Assembly (NCBI GenBank): GCA_049889495.1
Contig: JBMHDH010000099.1
Span: 1 to 6,699, forward strand
Origin: UBA685 sp049889495
GTDB lineage: Bacteria > Pseudomonadota > Alphaproteobacteria > Puniceispirillales > Puniceispirillaceae
DNA: 6,699 nt
Direction: 5' to 3'
This document shows, in pieces, positions 6,203-6,699 of the stretch. Below the pieces are notes generated by a model. It had not been told where the DNA came from. It worked only from the letters and a program-made list of their open reading frames with translations, and ran no database searches. A program made the position numbers and the translations under genes. Numbering within the stretch: position 1 is the first letter of the stretch; the number at the start of each line of letters is the position of its first letter.

Positions 6203-6211
6203 TGTTATATA
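6203..6211. promoter_or_regulatory. symmetric TATATA element, candidate bidirectional extended -10
   Basis: On the plus strand TG-T-TATATA (6203-6211) has the form of an extended -10 pointing at sufE. The 12-base context TGTTATATAGCA is nearly palindromic, so the minus strand reads TG-C-TATATA pointing at the glycosyltransferase gene. No strong -35 hexamer is visible at the right distance in either direction. A second possible sufE promoter is TTCGGA (6235-6240), 17 bases, AATAAT (6258-6263). On the minus strand TTGAAA and CATAAT are also present, but with a 19-base spacer. The whole divergent gap is 6141-6294. Confidence 0.35.
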
Positions 6212-6294
6212 GCAAAGCAAGGATGCTGGTTTTTTTCGGAGAAGCAATCCTTTCGTGAATAATAGGCCAGCGGCAAAGCTTATAGGGATGTACC

Positions 6295-6699
6295 ATGTCT
6301 GAGACACCGCAAACCATCGCAGAAGATATCGTAGATGAGTTTTCATTCTTTGATGATTGGGCAGATCGATATCAGCATTTGATTGATCAAGGGCGTCATT
6401 TGCCAGCGCTTGATGCGGCCTATCAAACAGAGGCCTATCAGCTGAAAGGGTGCCAATCCGTTGTGTATTTTGCGCATGAACTGGCTGAGGATGGCACATT
6501 GATTTTTCATGCTGGATCTGATGCGGCGATTGTCCAAGGGTTGGTGGCGTTATTATTGCGCGTCTATTCAGGACAAAGCCCCAAAGCCATCTTAGCGCAA
6601 GATGCTGCGTTTTTATCTGAAATTGGCCTTGATAAGCATTTATCTGCGACGCGCAAAACAGGTCTAGCGGCCATGGTTAGCGCCATTCATGGTGCGGCA
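6295..6699 (+). CDS. sufE: SufE-type cysteine desulfuration protein, cut by right window edge
   Basis: The 135 visible residues run to the last base without a stop. Escherichia coli SufE has 138 residues, so nearly all of the protein is probably present. SufE accepts sulfane sulfur from the cysteine desulfurase SufS and passes it on for Fe-S cluster assembly in the cytoplasm. The diagnostic motif is KGCQSVV with the sulfur-accepting C53. The N-terminal IVDEFSFFDDWADRYQHLIDQGRHLPAL and the later GLVALLLRVYSGQSP and LSATRKTGLAAMV also match the SufE fold. The ATG at 6295 is preceded by AGGGA with six bases between. No other suf gene is visible; in many alphaproteobacteria sufE stands apart from the main suf cluster. 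Its neighbour is the divergent glycosyltransferase gene. Confidence 0.93.
   Translation, partial: MSETPQTIAEDIVDEFSFFDDWADRYQHLIDQGRHLPALDAAYQTEAYQLKGCQSVVYFAHELAEDGTLIFHAGSDAAIVQGLVALLLRVYSGQSPKAILAQDAAFLSEIGLDKHLSATRKTGLAAMVSAIHGAA

Noticed and set aside
6141..6317. 59-residue N-terminal extension of the glycosyltransferase from the ATG at 6317
   Set aside because: It would overlap the start of sufE on the other strand and lacks family-like sequence; the first membrane helix and DEAQYW motif are correctly placed from 6140.

Overview
This window looks like ordinary chromosomal housekeeping DNA from an alphaproteobacterium of moderate GC content. The indicators are a GapR (DUF2312) protein next to a DUF1244 protein, a cold-shock protein with two cold-shock domains, a long-form (type 2) PyrF, a MntR of the alphaproteobacterial kind and an M23 peptidase with an alphaproteobacterial-style N-terminal domain. 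A marine SAR116-like lineage would fit the base composition and gene style, but that is a guess from memory and not a demonstrated placement. I see no phage, insertion sequence, tRNA, rRNA or CRISPR array.

Layout. A minus-strand secreted M23 metallopeptidase gene is cut by the left edge (1-681) and diverges from trxB, thioredoxin reductase (771-1709, +). trxB converges on a double cold-shock-domain gene (2305-1832, -); the gap between them holds a nested hairpin and a small array of 17-bp tandem repeats. Upstream of the cold-shock gene, after an AT-rich leader, is a minus-strand cluster read in the order DUF1244 (3978-3691), gapR (3626-3372), pyrF (3375-2473). gapR and pyrF overlap by 4 bases in an ATGA. 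Next is mntR (4239-4655, +), diverging from DUF1244, with a candidate operator upstream. mntR converges across a clean hairpin on a polytopic GT39/ArnT-like glycosyltransferase gene (6140-4680, -). That gene diverges from sufE (6295 to the right edge, +) across a short control region.

Functional themes. TrxB (thiol reduction), SufE (sulfur transfer for Fe-S assembly) and MntR (manganese homeostasis) all relate to redox and metal balance, but they are not in one operon and I do not claim a joint pathway. The M23 peptidase and the glycosyltransferase belong to the cell envelope. The DUF1244-gapR-pyrF cluster links a nucleoid protein to pyrimidine synthesis, at least through translation. I found no convincing previously undescribed system. 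The best leads are regulatory: the inverted repeat before mntR, the symmetric TATATA element between the glycosyltransferase and sufE genes, the tandem repeats after trxB, and the gapR/pyrF overlap.
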